In this document: piece after piece, positions 1 to 8,656 of the stretch
How the letters are laid out: each line of letters begins with the position of its first letter
Position numbering within the stretch: the first letter of the stretch is position 1
Notes under the pieces: generated by a model
What the model was told of the DNA's origin: nothing
Databases searched by the model: none
Seen by the model: only the letters and a program-made list of their open reading frames with translations
IMG/VR virus record: IMGVR_UViG_3300027801_002360
Location: 1 to 23,388 of that record
Source: a virus
Reading direction: 5' to 3' (one strand)
DNA: 23,388 bases
Position numbers and translations under genes: made by a program

Positions 1-2019
1 TTTGATAATTCCGGCCATCCATTAATGTCATATTCAATCATTGATGATGTGCTTCCAAACTTAGATGCACAGACAGGTGGATATGGATTATTACGTGTAC
101 AAAATAAATTTAATGCGGATGGGTACATTGCAAACAATAGTCCAGGAGGCGGCCGAACGTTTACATTCTCAGATGAAGCAGAGTTAGCTAGACCTAAAAT
201 TAATCCAAGCTCTGCAAAAATTGATGCACGAGGAGAATCGATAATTGAGAAGGGTCTGGAACAGGTAACTGGTGCAGGTGCACCTTATTTAGAAAGTCAT
301 TCGCCTGCACAAAATAAAACTAAAAGAGATGGACTTTCTGATAGCCCAGGAGGTGGAAGATATACTGGTACATCAACAGATGCATCTGAAGAAACTCATA
401 CAAGGACCCTTGATGTGTCAGGAGAAGATATATTAGAAGCTGCTCATAAATACCATGTATATCAAAATAGAGGTGATGATTACCCTGAGGGATATTATAG
501 TTTAATGAATTCGAGTGGTGGCCCAAGAGGAAAGCCATCCGGGGCCTCAGTACATAATATATTCCGTACAATAGAAGCTGAACAAGCACAAGTCCGTACA
601 CAAGTAAATGGTAAAAAGATACATGAACATGTGCATTCATTTCTATATGGAGCAAGTGCGACTTCTGTATCAACAGCTGTTATCAATACTATAAAACTTG
701 GTTATAATGCTAACTGGTTAAATTCAACTCAGGTTGATGGTAGTGATTGGGATACTGCTGATAGGACTAATTTGCATATGCGGTTGGATCCAGCTTCCAT
801 AGATGTAAGTGCCGCAAATACACCACAAATAAGAAAGTCTGCCGAAAGAGTATTTGAACCAGGCTTTTCAGTAGACCCGAAAGGCCAACATGTTATAACA
901 TCACCATCGGATATGGGTCTAATCTCTAATGCATTAGGATCTACAAAGTCCGGTGATAACATCTTTAATTATTTTACACCTGATTTAAAATATTTTAGTA
1001 GTGTTACACGTATTCAATTAGATGATGGAGATGCAGGGCATGACTATAATAGCATTGGAATGCGAGCTCATGACAGGCAACCGCTGGATATATTAACATA
1101 TAACGGAAAAGATTATTCACCAAAATATACCGCCGGTAATCCAAAAGTAGGACCAAGTCCTGATGTCGGACAACAAGCCATACCAGACCAAACTTCTCAG
1201 CCTCTTACTAAAGTAGATGTATCTATAAAAATAAAACTAGATCCACTTAAAAATGGCAAATTACCAAATTCGGTAGGGCCTCGTATCATTGGAGGCCTGC
1301 CTGATGCAAAAGCAGGCACACCAGTTGTATATAGTTATATGGACTATACAAAACTCAGGAGCCAAGAATCTGCAATTAATAACCCAAAACGAGTTAATGA
1401 ATTCCGTCAAAATGTACTTGGCGAAGTAGCTGCAGAGATTAAAAGCCGAAGCCGTGGAATATTAGGATATGGTGGTGCAAAAACAGCTGATATGATTAAT
1501 GTGACAATGCCGGGTGAATCGCCTGGAACAGAAGATATGGTCCCATTTTATATTTCAGAACTTGGAGGTGCACAAACTTTATACTTTAGGGCAGGAATTA
1601 ATTCAATTGGTGATTCATTTTCACCGAGTTGGTCTCAGTTAGCTGAGATTGGTAGAGCTGATCCAAAGGTAGTCCTTGAAGGTTGGGCTAGATCATTTTC
1701 TTTAGATCTGACATTAGCGGCTGGTTCGGAAGGAGAATTAAACCCTATGTGGGAAAAATTAAATGTATTGGGTAGCTGGACTGCACCTGATTATTCTAAA
1801 GGAAATGGATATACAGGTACATTTATAGAATTGACATTAGGAGATTTATATCAACAAGTACCATGTTACTTAACTGGATTTTCTGTTGATATTGATTCTG
1901 AGACGCCATGGGAAATAACAGCCGGCAAGAGAAGACCTAAGTATGCAAGCATTAGTTTAGACCTCACCTACTTAGGAAAAGAAAGGCCACAGAAAACATC
2001 TAACTTCTTCGGATTATAA
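1..2019 (+). CDS. Baseplate tail-tube cap-like structural protein (5' partial)
   Basis: A large structural protein, probably at the junction of baseplate and tail tube. The frame is open from the first base to the stop at 2019. The first ATG is at 25, but it has no ribosome binding site and the upstream codons read as normal protein, so the true start is probably outside the window. The last ~150 residues carry the pattern I associate with T4 gp48/gp54-type tube cap proteins: a PMWEKLNVLGSWTAPDY stretch, then a GTFIELTLGDLYQQVPCYL stretch, then PWEITAGKRRPKYASISLDL. The N-terminal two thirds are low-complexity and Gly/Ser/Pro-rich, with SPGGGR occurring twice, and I do not recognise them. The next gene is a gp53-like LysM protein, which supports a baseplate role. 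It could also be a tube initiator or another hub-proximal protein. Confidence 0.55.
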   Translation, partial: FDNSGHPLMSYSIIDDVLPNLDAQTGGYGLLRVQNKFNADGYIANNSPGGGRTFTFSDEAELARPKINPSSAKIDARGESIIEKGLEQVTGAGAPYLESHSPAQNKTKRDGLSDSPGGGRYTGTSTDASEETHTRTLDVSGEDILEAAHKYHVYQNRGDDYPEGYYSLMNSSGGPRGKPSGASVHNIFRTIEAEQAQVRTQVNGKKIHEHVHSFLYGASATSVSTAVINTIKLGYNANWLNSTQVDGSDWDTADRTNLHMRLDPASIDVSAANTPQIRKSAERVFEPGFSVDPKGQHVITSPSDMGLISNALGSTKSGDNIFNYFTPDLKYFSSVTRIQLDDGDAGHDYNSIGMRAHDRQPLDILTYNGKDYSPKYTAGNPKVGPSPDVGQQAIPDQTSQPLTKVDVSIKIKLDPLKNGKLPNSVGPRIIGGLPDAKAGTPVVYSYMDYTKLRSQESAINNPKRVNEFRQNVLGEVAAEIKSRSRGILGYGGAKTADMINVTMPGESPGTEDMVPFYISELGGAQTLYFRAGINSIGDSFSPSWSQLAEIGRADPKVVLEGWARSFSLDLTLAAGSEGELNPMWEKLNVLGSWTAPDYSKGNGYTGTFIELTLGDLYQQVPCYLTGFSVDIDSETPWEITAGKRRPKYASISLDLTYLGKERPQKTSNFFGL

Positions 2020-2041
2020 ACCCATTTGATTGATAGAAATA

Positions 2042-2347
2042 ATGAATAGATATAAATATATAATAAACAAACGATTAGATACCACCCGGAACCGAGAAAG
2101 GTTTAACTCTAATTTACCACCAGAGATTAAAAAATTAGAATCTGATGTATATATAATTTCTCGTGATGGAGATAGATTGGACATGTTAGCATATGAATAT
2201 TATGGGGACCAAGCACAGTGGTGGGTAATCGCACAAGCAAACCATATAGGAAAGGGGACATTTGCAATTAAACCAGGCATTAGAATTCGCATACCATCTA
2301 TACGTGAATACCATGAAGTAATCAAGCAATATAATAATGAAAGGTAA
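2042..2347 (+). CDS. LysM-domain baseplate wedge protein, gp53-like
   Basis: A 101-residue protein with a single LysM-like fold. T4 gp53 is a larger LysM-containing baseplate wedge protein that helps join wedges around the hub; this is a short version. The N terminus (MNRYKYIINKR) and the core with GDRLDMLAYEYYGDQAQWW, then VIAQANHIG and KPGIRIRIP, match the gp53/tail-LysM pattern: a short basic lead, then the LysM repeat ending in IRIP. I chose ATG 2042 over an in-frame TTG at 2030 because ATG is stronger and gives the usual short start. No clear Shine-Dalgarno is visible. It lies 22 bases after the tube-cap-like gene and 2 bases before the next large tail gene, so the three are likely co-transcribed. 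Confidence 0.75.
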   Translation: MNRYKYIINKRLDTTRNRERFNSNLPPEIKKLESDVYIISRDGDRLDMLAYEYYGDQAQWWVIAQANHIGKGTFAIKPGIRIRIPSIREYHEVIKQYNNER

Positions 2348-2349
2348 TA

Positions 2350-4233
2350 ATGGGGATATTTTACTCAGGCGCACAACAATTTGTATTAGATGAACTTTCA
2401 GCAAGAAAGTCTAAGGGGTATGTAGACAGTCGAAGGCAAAAGGGTGTTTATGTTAAAATGGCCTCACCTTCTTCAGGTGGAACCTTAGATGCATTAAATT
2501 CTACGTCTCTTGCAAGTAGATATTCAAGATCTACCGGAAAGCCAACGCCGGCCTTACAAAACTTAAACATAGAAATGTCAGGTGATTATGGCTCATTAAA
2601 AAAGGGCAATGCCACAGTTAAATGTTTTGATAAGCCATCATTCGAAAAATTTGAACAAGAGTTTTTAATACCCGGAACGGAAATTGAAATTAAATATGGG
2701 AGAGTTGATACACCAGGACAAGCAAATAATGGAGAATTTTCTGGTGTAGTATATGATTACTCATTCAAATTAAATAATCAGTTAGGATATGATTGTGAAC
2801 TTAAATTTATTTCAAAAGGAAGTATGGTAACTGAAATGAACGTTAATTCCAAATTGGAATCCGGTAAGACATTTACATCTAATTATGATGGGTGGAACGC
2901 CATTTCAGACGTTATAAATATATGCGATGTATTTGATTATGATGTGCAAAATGATATGGATGACCAAGTAGATTTAGACGAAGATGAATCATTTTCATAT
3001 CCATCAAAAAAATATCCATCCGCTCATGTGGCCGGCACAGATTGCCCAGACGCTGCACCAGAACCTACGGAGGATGGCATGGTAGGTGGAAATATAGTAT
3101 ATTGTTCTCTTGGTTATATTGTTAATAAGTTAATTAATGATGATCTCTTGACAAAAAATGCAGAAGCAGACTCCACGACTCGCAAGGGTAGATTAGATAT
3201 GAAGTACATTTGTAATAATGTCGTTACAATTGGTCGAAATTATCCACTTATATTCTCCGCAAATCCAATGAAGGTGTTAATTACATCTGGTAATAAGCGC
3301 AATGAAAAATATGGAGGTGAAGGGGCAGGAATGTTCGGTGCATGCAAATGGTGGGGAAAAGGATTCGAGTCTTCCGCCGAATCTCCAGTACTAACAGGAA
3401 GAAAGACTGCACATTTAGCTAACATATTAATTAGCAGAGATGTATTACGAAAATGTGCAGGAGCAGGAGCTTCAGGTGATGAAGGAAGTAAAACTAGCAT
3501 AAATAGTTTTTTAGGAGAAATATTCAAAGAGATATATACTAATTCTGCAGGAGCCTGGGATTTGACAGCAACACTGTTGACAGAAGTACAAGCTCGCGAG
3601 ATGGATACAAAATGGGAACGAGATTCTATGTACATTGTTGATAGGAACTGGGCTCCCGGATCAGATGCTGAAAAGATACATTTAAATGCATTAAATGCAT
3701 CATCATTTGATAATTCGACTAGGAATGTTGCTATAACAGGTAAAGTTCCAAAAGATATGGCAGCAGCTGCATTTGTAGGAGGAACAGGTACTGTATCTGG
3801 AAAGAAAGGAACGGTGGTATCAGAGATCCTTAAAGGAACAGTAGGCGGCTCAGTGAGCAGACTAGAAGCTTTTAGTGAAGCCGCAAAGCTTCAAAAAGCC
3901 TTACTAACTAATAGAGAACTTATACATGATAATGGATATAGCGAAGAAGAAATATCATCAGCTAAGACAAATCTTAAAGCATATGTAGAGGGAGGAACAA
4001 CTCCAACCGAAAAGGCCGAATTTAGAAAGGACATGTACCCATTATCATTATCAGCAACAGTAGATGGGATAAATGGAATACAGTTTGGAAATGCATGTCA
4101 ATCTGATCTTGTACCTAGTAGGTATTTCTTAGGATCACCAAAAGTATGTTTCACTGTGATCAAGACATCACATTCTATATCTGGTAATGATTGGATAACT
4201 GATATAGAAACAATTTGTAGAGCGGAACCTTAA
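2350..4233 (+). CDS. Putative baseplate hub/tail structural protein, 627 aa
   Basis: A large protein between two virion genes, probably a baseplate hub or hub-associated component. Near residues 75-115 it has a pattern (LNIEMSGDYGSLKKG, then a stretch ending EFLIPGTEIEIKYG) resembling the start of the gpD/gp27-like hub fold in many phage tail proteins, where a beta-barrel follows a phrase like PG-x-x-hydrophobic-x-x-x-(W/Y)G. The middle is acidic (residues ~195-220) and the C terminus ends in a beta-rich segment (VCFTVIKTSHSISGNDWITDIETI) typical of hub proteins. No lysozyme or protease motif is evident. It starts 2 bases after the LysM gene and ends 2 bases before the next ORF. The hub assignment is inference from motif shape and position; virion location is more secure. 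Confidence 0.45.
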   Translation: MGIFYSGAQQFVLDELSARKSKGYVDSRRQKGVYVKMASPSSGGTLDALNSTSLASRYSRSTGKPTPALQNLNIEMSGDYGSLKKGNATVKCFDKPSFEKFEQEFLIPGTEIEIKYGRVDTPGQANNGEFSGVVYDYSFKLNNQLGYDCELKFISKGSMVTEMNVNSKLESGKTFTSNYDGWNAISDVINICDVFDYDVQNDMDDQVDLDEDESFSYPSKKYPSAHVAGTDCPDAAPEPTEDGMVGGNIVYCSLGYIVNKLINDDLLTKNAEADSTTRKGRLDMKYICNNVVTIGRNYPLIFSANPMKVLITSGNKRNEKYGGEGAGMFGACKWWGKGFESSAESPVLTGRKTAHLANILISRDVLRKCAGAGASGDEGSKTSINSFLGEIFKEIYTNSAGAWDLTATLLTEVQAREMDTKWERDSMYIVDRNWAPGSDAEKIHLNALNASSFDNSTRNVAITGKVPKDMAAAAFVGGTGTVSGKKGTVVSEILKGTVGGSVSRLEAFSEAAKLQKALLTNRELIHDNGYSEEEISSAKTNLKAYVEGGTTPTEKAEFRKDMYPLSLSATVDGINGIQFGNACQSDLVPSRYFLGSPKVCFTVIKTSHSISGNDWITDIETICRAEP

Positions 4234-4235
4234 TT

Positions 4236-5042
4236 ATGGCACAAAGATATTATCCTAAATCACAAAGACATTTAGGCCAGTTCACTTCTGGCCAGGAATG
4301 GATGCATCCTATTAGTTTCGAAGAATATAAAGGACCTTATCATTATTATGGAAAATATGATATAGTATTTACCGGAGCATCAAAAACTGCAACCTCTAAA
4401 TTATTAATTCCTTATATTAATGTAGCTACAGATCCACAAAATTTTCTATACAATCGCATTACGGATATATCATTAGGAGAATATATAGCACCTATCTCCA
4501 AAAAGCCTGTACCGACATCTGCAGATATTAGTACTGGATATATGATGCGGTATTTTATAAAAAAATCAAATGATGTTTCTGCTCCGGTTATCGAAATAGA
4601 TATGAAGCAATATAGAAAATGCATCGCAAGACCAGGCCGACATATCAACGGAGCCTTATTTAACAAGATCTCATTGAGGTGGAAGATACGAGGTATAAGA
4701 AGAGATCTAGATAATGTCAAGGGCGTAGAAGATACAAATCGCAGAACTGTATATGCTAAAAATATATTATTCAACGGCCTTGCGGACCTCTTAAGAGATT
4801 TAACTAGGTATACTGAATATGATCAAATTGCGGTTCAGAATGGCCCAGGTATATTCATTCCTGATTTCTATGAAACAAATGGATCGGAATTTGTATTTAC
4901 TGATGGATCGCCATATACTGGATTCTATCATATACATCCAACATATGGTGCATTAGTAGGAAAGAAACATAGTAATACATTTCGCCAAGATAAATTATTA
5001 TCCTTTTCGGAATATGCAATTATCCAGGCCAGCGCAAAATAA
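4236..5042 (+). CDS. Putative virion structural protein, 268 aa
   Basis: Not assignable to a named family. The last ~50 residues contain GSPYTGFYHIHPTYGALVGK followed by KHS, and end with a LLSFSEYA stretch. I have the impression that similar Y-x-G-x-Y-H-x-H segments occur near the ends of other marine phage structural proteins, but this could not be checked here. The rest is mixed alpha/beta and rich in Tyr, Lys and Arg, without signal peptide, membrane segment or catalytic motif. It starts 2 bases after the hub-like gene and is the last member of the tail block; the following gap holds a promoter-like sequence. A baseplate or tail-associated role is inferred from position only. Confidence 0.45.
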   Translation: MAQRYYPKSQRHLGQFTSGQEWMHPISFEEYKGPYHYYGKYDIVFTGASKTATSKLLIPYINVATDPQNFLYNRITDISLGEYIAPISKKPVPTSADISTGYMMRYFIKKSNDVSAPVIEIDMKQYRKCIARPGRHINGALFNKISLRWKIRGIRRDLDNVKGVEDTNRRTVYAKNILFNGLADLLRDLTRYTEYDQIAVQNGPGIFIPDFYETNGSEFVFTDGSPYTGFYHIHPTYGALVGKKHSNTFRQDKLLSFSEYAIIQASAK

Positions 5043-5055
5043 AGCTACTAAATAA

Positions 5056-5088
5056 TTAGGTTATTTGTAGAATTTTCATTATAATTAT
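5056..5088 (+). promoter_or_regulatory. Predicted promoter (TTAGGTT-N16-TTATAATTAT)
   Basis: The gap after the tail block holds TTAGGTT at 5056-5062, 16 bases, then TTATAATTAT at 5079-5088. Order and spacing match four stronger copies elsewhere in the window. The downstream box includes a perfect TATAAT (5080-5085) only six bases before the ATG at 5092, so the transcript would start at or next to the start codon. Confidence 0.55.
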
Positions 5089-5091
5089 ATA

Positions 5092-6438
5092 ATGAAGATT
5101 GTAGAAGATGATATTCGGTTACAAGAGTTGCAAGCCTCTTTAAAGTTATCTGATAGCTTTTGGATTCCTATATTTTCTGATATATATCGACATTATGTAA
5201 ATAATGAAATAAGTTTTGTTTATATTTACATATTTGATACCAAAACGGAATATATAGTCCCATACCGTCATAAGGATTGCTTATGCCTGGAATCCGAACA
5301 TCTAAACCACCTTACAAGTAACGCTAATATCTTTGTACTCGGCAAGAAACGCTTTGTAAATTCTTACCATCATAAGACGTTTGACGCAGATTTAGTAGAG
5401 TATTTCCAAAGCAATAAGATGTTACAGTTAGATGATACAGATACCAATGCACATGACTGGTATAACAAATGGTATTACAATGAAACTAATGTAAATGATT
5501 ATATTCCTATTGTTAAACACTTTGAAAGATGTTCTGCAATGAAGGATAAATTTGTAGAATCTTATAATACATTTAAGATGTCTGATTCATTTGAATATTA
5601 TAATGAATTGTTTATAGATAATTTATATGCAATAGAAAGGAACGGATTAAAAGTTGATTATGCTAAGTTTGTAGAAAAGTTTCATACAAATAATTTAATT
5701 AATTCAACCGCATATACAGAGTATAATATTTATACATCCACCGGTCGTCCTTCTAATAAACATGGCGGTGTAAATTATGCTGCAATTAATAAAGAAAACG
5801 GCTCTAGAGAATCATTTATTTCAAGGCATGAATATGGCATGTTAATTGAATTTGATTATGATTCATATCATTTACGGTTAATAGGAGATCTAATAGATTA
5901 TAAATTACCAGAAACCTCTGTACATACATATTTAGGTAAACAATATTTTGGTAAAGAGGAATTATCAGAAGAAGACTATAATCAAAGCAAGACAATATCC
6001 TTTAGATTATTATATGGAGGAGTAGATAAAGATTTTGCAAAGATTCCATATTTTGGAAAGGTAAGAGAGTATACTTATAAGCTTTGGGATATATTTCAAG
6101 AGCAAGGTTATATTGAAACTGCAATTCTAAAAAGAAAGTTATTTAAAACAGCAATGACGGATATGAATCCAAGTAAATTGTTTAATTATTATTTACAAAG
6201 TATGGAGACGGAATATAATATGGGTGTTATAAATAAAATTAATGCATTGTTAGGTCCATATGAAACTAAATTGATCTTATATACATATGACTCGTTGTTA
6301 TTTGATTTTGCAATTAAAGATGGTAAACAATTGATACTAGATATTAAAAATACCATGACATCTAATAAATTTCCAGTTAAGATTAAAGCCGGTAAGACAT
6401 TGCAAGACCTACAAAATATGACCGATAAAATTAGTTAG
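5092..6438 (+). CDS. DNA polymerase I-like (family A) protein with altered active site
   Basis: A 448-residue protein whose C-terminal ~250 residues follow the order of family A polymerase motifs: TSTGRPS (215-221, like TxTGRLSS), GGVNYAAIN (225-233, like PNLQNIP), motif A FDYDSYHLR (254-262, like DYSQIELR), motif B SKTISFRLLYG (299-309, like AKxINFGxxYG), a GYIET helix at 339-343, and motif C LYTYDSLLF (396-404, like VHDEL). The metal-binding Asp of motifs A and C (D255, D400) and the motif B Lys (K300) remain. However the steric-gate Glu is His (H260), the motif B Arg is Tyr (Y296), the Gly after the motif B Phe is Arg, and HDE has become YDS. The ~180-residue N terminus may be a worn 3'-5' exonuclease domain, but I see no catalytic acids. 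The gene lies between tail and accessory genes, far from the family B replicase at 21559. It may be a specialised or inactive polymerase. Confidence 0.75.
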   Translation: MKIVEDDIRLQELQASLKLSDSFWIPIFSDIYRHYVNNEISFVYIYIFDTKTEYIVPYRHKDCLCLESEHLNHLTSNANIFVLGKKRFVNSYHHKTFDADLVEYFQSNKMLQLDDTDTNAHDWYNKWYYNETNVNDYIPIVKHFERCSAMKDKFVESYNTFKMSDSFEYYNELFIDNLYAIERNGLKVDYAKFVEKFHTNNLINSTAYTEYNIYTSTGRPSNKHGGVNYAAINKENGSRESFISRHEYGMLIEFDYDSYHLRLIGDLIDYKLPETSVHTYLGKQYFGKEELSEEDYNQSKTISFRLLYGGVDKDFAKIPYFGKVREYTYKLWDIFQEQGYIETAILKRKLFKTAMTDMNPSKLFNYYLQSMETEYNMGVINKINALLGPYETKLILYTYDSLLFDFAIKDGKQLILDIKNTMTSNKFPVKIKAGKTLQDLQNMTDKIS

Positions 6439-6440
6439 AG

Positions 6441-6450
6441 TATATTTATA
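6441..6450 (+). promoter_or_regulatory. AT-rich box TATATTTATA, possible promoter element
   Basis: This 10-mer fills the 16-base gap before the 582-aa gene and recurs exactly at 8225-8234 before the 130-aa gene, with a one-base variant at 15422-15431. No TTAGGAT element lies upstream. It could be the core of a different (late?) promoter class. Base composition makes chance occurrence possible. Confidence 0.3.
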
Positions 6451-6454
6451 TTAA

Positions 6455-8203
6455 ATGAAAAGAAGCGTAACAGATATATTAAATGAGTGGTTCTATAGAT
6501 TACCTAATGGGTATGCAATACCACCATATAATGACATGGAACTACAAGTTCTATCTAAGATTTTAACAGAAAATTCTATAGACCCTAAGCCTATTCTAGA
6601 AAGTTTACGTGGCGACACAAGGCCAGCTGAAAAATTAAAAAGACCATCAATTAACGCAACTGATTTAAAAGAAGGCCTCGTATGTATTGCAATACAGACA
6701 TTTGAGAATCATAAAAATATCATCTATAAAATAGCTGACCAACTATCCAGACCTAGTTCTGATCAATCAATGAAGGAGATATTAGGAGAAAAGGCTTTAT
6801 CTCCATTTCTAAATGATGCTATGTTAGCAGCAGATGAGCCATCATATCGAATGAAAGGAGGTTCACAGTGGCTAAACTGGTTTTTTAATACTCCTATATC
6901 ACAAGCAAAGACCAGTAAAAAAACATTCATGAATGGATTTTCAGCTGGTAATGCAATATTAAATACTAGTGAATTCAAATTTCCACCATCAGCTACTGTT
7001 AATAGAGGAACAGATCTAGATGATATAAAAAAATATGCATCTAAGGCCATTGAAAATGGTTGGCAAGGTGATGCAAAGTTAGAATTTGGACCTGATAGAT
7101 GGAATCCATCTGATATAATGATTTTCAAAGAAGGAAGGATTCCTAGTTATAAAAAATTAGCTGCCCCAGGAGCTCCTACAATGGAAGGCCAAGAATCTTT
7201 AAATGGAATTTTTCATAATGAGCCTGGATCAGATAGAGAGATTATTGGAATATCATTGAAAGAGAGTAATGCCCAAGGAGGTAAGGCTACTCAACTTGTA
7301 AAAACTATAAACCCAAATGATCAATGGCCAGAAGGAGTGACAGCGGAAATTTCAAAAGAACAAAAAGATCAGTTACGTACATTATACCTAGTAACAAAGG
7401 AAGCAGGACAAAAAGTCCCAGCAATTGCAAAATATGGCGATCATACCGGCCCATATAGCCAAGAAGTGGGAATGAACATAACACCTAAAGTTTTTAAGAA
7501 TAATCGTGGTGAAGAATATTATTCTAAAAAATGGACCGAAAGTACAAGAGAACTGCAGAATAGTCTTAAGACTGATAAATTAGCCGAATCATTATTTGGT
7601 AGTGAGATAAATGAAAAATGGTTTAATGTAGCAGTCCATGCCAAATATAAACAAACAGTTAGGCAAACATTGATTAAGGAGTATACAGCCCAAAGAAGTT
7701 CATTTGCATCCAACCTTAAGAAATATACATCTATCAACTTCCAAGACAAATCTAATGAAATAAATGATTTATCAGAAATTAACATGATGCGGAAACTTAC
7801 AGTTGCAAAATACTTTAATTATGTAATTGCAAATTTTAATACTGGAGACTTCAAAGGAACAGTACTAAAACAGTTAGCAGTCGCTTCAGGACCACTTGTT
7901 GCATTAACTATGATGGCAGTTGGCCAGTCAGGTGCAAGTCCTACATTTTATAAAACATATGGATCTCCAAAATCACTTGATGGAGGCAAGGTTGAAATAT
8001 TCCATGGAGATGGAGAACTAAGATTATCTGAGGACAATGACTTAATTTTAAATGATAGCCTTGATTACGGTGGATATAATATAGCATATAACGTAGATGT
8101 GTTTAATGGCAATACAAAACATTCAACTCATGCAACACAGTTAGATTTAAGATTTGATAAATGGTCTCTTAGAGTTGAAATTGGTAAGTATAGTCAAATA
8201 TAA
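6455..8203 (+). CDS. Putative head-packaged protein, 582 aa, possible nuclease-like core
   Basis: Function unknown. The N terminus (MKRSVTDILNE) is a short basic leader ending in L-N-E, matching the L/I-x-E cleavage rule of T4-type prohead proteases, and is followed by an aromatic/Pro-rich segment (WFYRLPNGYAIPPY). The centre has E210, then WNPSDIMIF (216-224) and IIGISLKES (263-271). The order acid ... P-x-D ... (I/V)-x-x-S-x-K resembles the core of PD-(D/E)XK nucleases, but this is only a pattern reading. A hydrophobic stretch near residues 475-495 (ASGPLVALTMMAVG) is followed by a beta-rich C terminus. The gene starts 16 bases after the polymerase-like ORF, with no visible ribosome binding site. 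Head packaging and nuclease activity are both inference. Confidence 0.4.
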   Translation: MKRSVTDILNEWFYRLPNGYAIPPYNDMELQVLSKILTENSIDPKPILESLRGDTRPAEKLKRPSINATDLKEGLVCIAIQTFENHKNIIYKIADQLSRPSSDQSMKEILGEKALSPFLNDAMLAADEPSYRMKGGSQWLNWFFNTPISQAKTSKKTFMNGFSAGNAILNTSEFKFPPSATVNRGTDLDDIKKYASKAIENGWQGDAKLEFGPDRWNPSDIMIFKEGRIPSYKKLAAPGAPTMEGQESLNGIFHNEPGSDREIIGISLKESNAQGGKATQLVKTINPNDQWPEGVTAEISKEQKDQLRTLYLVTKEAGQKVPAIAKYGDHTGPYSQEVGMNITPKVFKNNRGEEYYSKKWTESTRELQNSLKTDKLAESLFGSEINEKWFNVAVHAKYKQTVRQTLIKEYTAQRSSFASNLKKYTSINFQDKSNEINDLSEINMMRKLTVAKYFNYVIANFNTGDFKGTVLKQLAVASGPLVALTMMAVGQSGASPTFYKTYGSPKSLDGGKVEIFHGDGELRLSEDNDLILNDSLDYGGYNIAYNVDVFNGNTKHSTHATQLDLRFDKWSLRVEIGKYSQI

Positions 8204-8224
8204 CCAGGTTAAAGTAGCTAAGCT

Positions 8225-8234
8225 TATATTTATA
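8225..8234 (+). promoter_or_regulatory. AT-rich box TATATTTATA, possible promoter element
   Basis: An exact second copy of the box at 6441-6450, 29 bases before the ATG of the 130-aa gene. That ATG has the clearest Shine-Dalgarno of the window, GAGG at 8251-8254 with 9 bases of spacing. A promoter here could drive the run from 8264 to 10841, which has no other internal gap with such a signal. Confidence 0.35.
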
Positions 8235-8263
8235 ATAGATTAATAACAACGAGGAATGAATAG

Positions 8264-8656
8264 ATGGCCAGGACAAATTTATTATGTACATTTGCACATA
8301 AGAAAGATTTAAGTATCATAATAGATTATGTCAAACAGAGCTATACTATTGTTGAGAAAAAACTATTTGTATTCAATGACACATCAAAACCAAATGATGT
8401 GTATGTTACATATAATGTAGATCCATCTGAAGATTATAAAAAAATTCCAAATACAATATTAATACATAGAAAGAAAGATACAAATACATTATATACAGTC
8501 AATGCATTAAATTGTATTATATTGAAAGCTAATAATGGCATTCTAGATAAGAAATTTATAATCAAATGGCCAAATTATAAAAATTCGTTGTTACTAACAG
8601 ATGGAGATGAGTTAAGACATATTCATTTAAATTTGCATAAAAGAATAGACTTATGA
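8264..8656 (+). CDS. Conserved-looking hypothetical phage protein, 130 aa
   Basis: Function unknown. The sequence (MARTNLLCTFAHKKDL at the start, TLYTVNALNCIIL in the middle, IIKWPNYKNSLLLTDGDEL near the end) is an evenly ordered alpha/beta protein without membrane segments, signal peptide or catalytic motif. I have an impression of similar short proteins with an N-T-L-Y-T-x-N-A-L-N phrase in marine T4-like phages, but could not check. Start chosen at ATG 8264 because GAGG sits 9 bases upstream; an out-of-frame ATG at 8256 gives only 18 codons. Its stop overlaps the next start (ATGA, 8653-8656), suggesting translational coupling with the metallopeptidase-like gene. Unlike its neighbours it lacks a leader with an early L/I-x-E motif. 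Confidence 0.6.
   Translation: MARTNLLCTFAHKKDLSIIIDYVKQSYTIVEKKLFVFNDTSKPNDVYVTYNVDPSEDYKKIPNTILIHRKKDTNTLYTVNALNCIILKANNGILDKKFIIKWPNYKNSLLLTDGDELRHIHLNLHKRIDL

Noticed and set aside
2051-2058. TATAAATA, identical to the T4 late promoter core
   Set aside because: It lies in codons 4-6 of the LysM gene, past its start. Other copies near 15675 and 16886 are inside the reductase gene. None is placed to drive a gene start.
3240-3635. Minus-strand ORF of 131 codons inside the hub-like gene
   Set aside because: It lies wholly opposite a long, well-formed + strand gene, has no motif and no promoter; an antisense shadow. The same applies to the other minus-strand ORFs, e.g. 9117-9512, 4412-4774 and 15033-15395.
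5050-5066. AT-only hairpin AAATAA-TTAGG-TTATTT after the tail block, considered as terminator
   Set aside because: Six A-T pairs are too weak, no T-run follows, and its loop is part of the promoter-like TTAGGTT.
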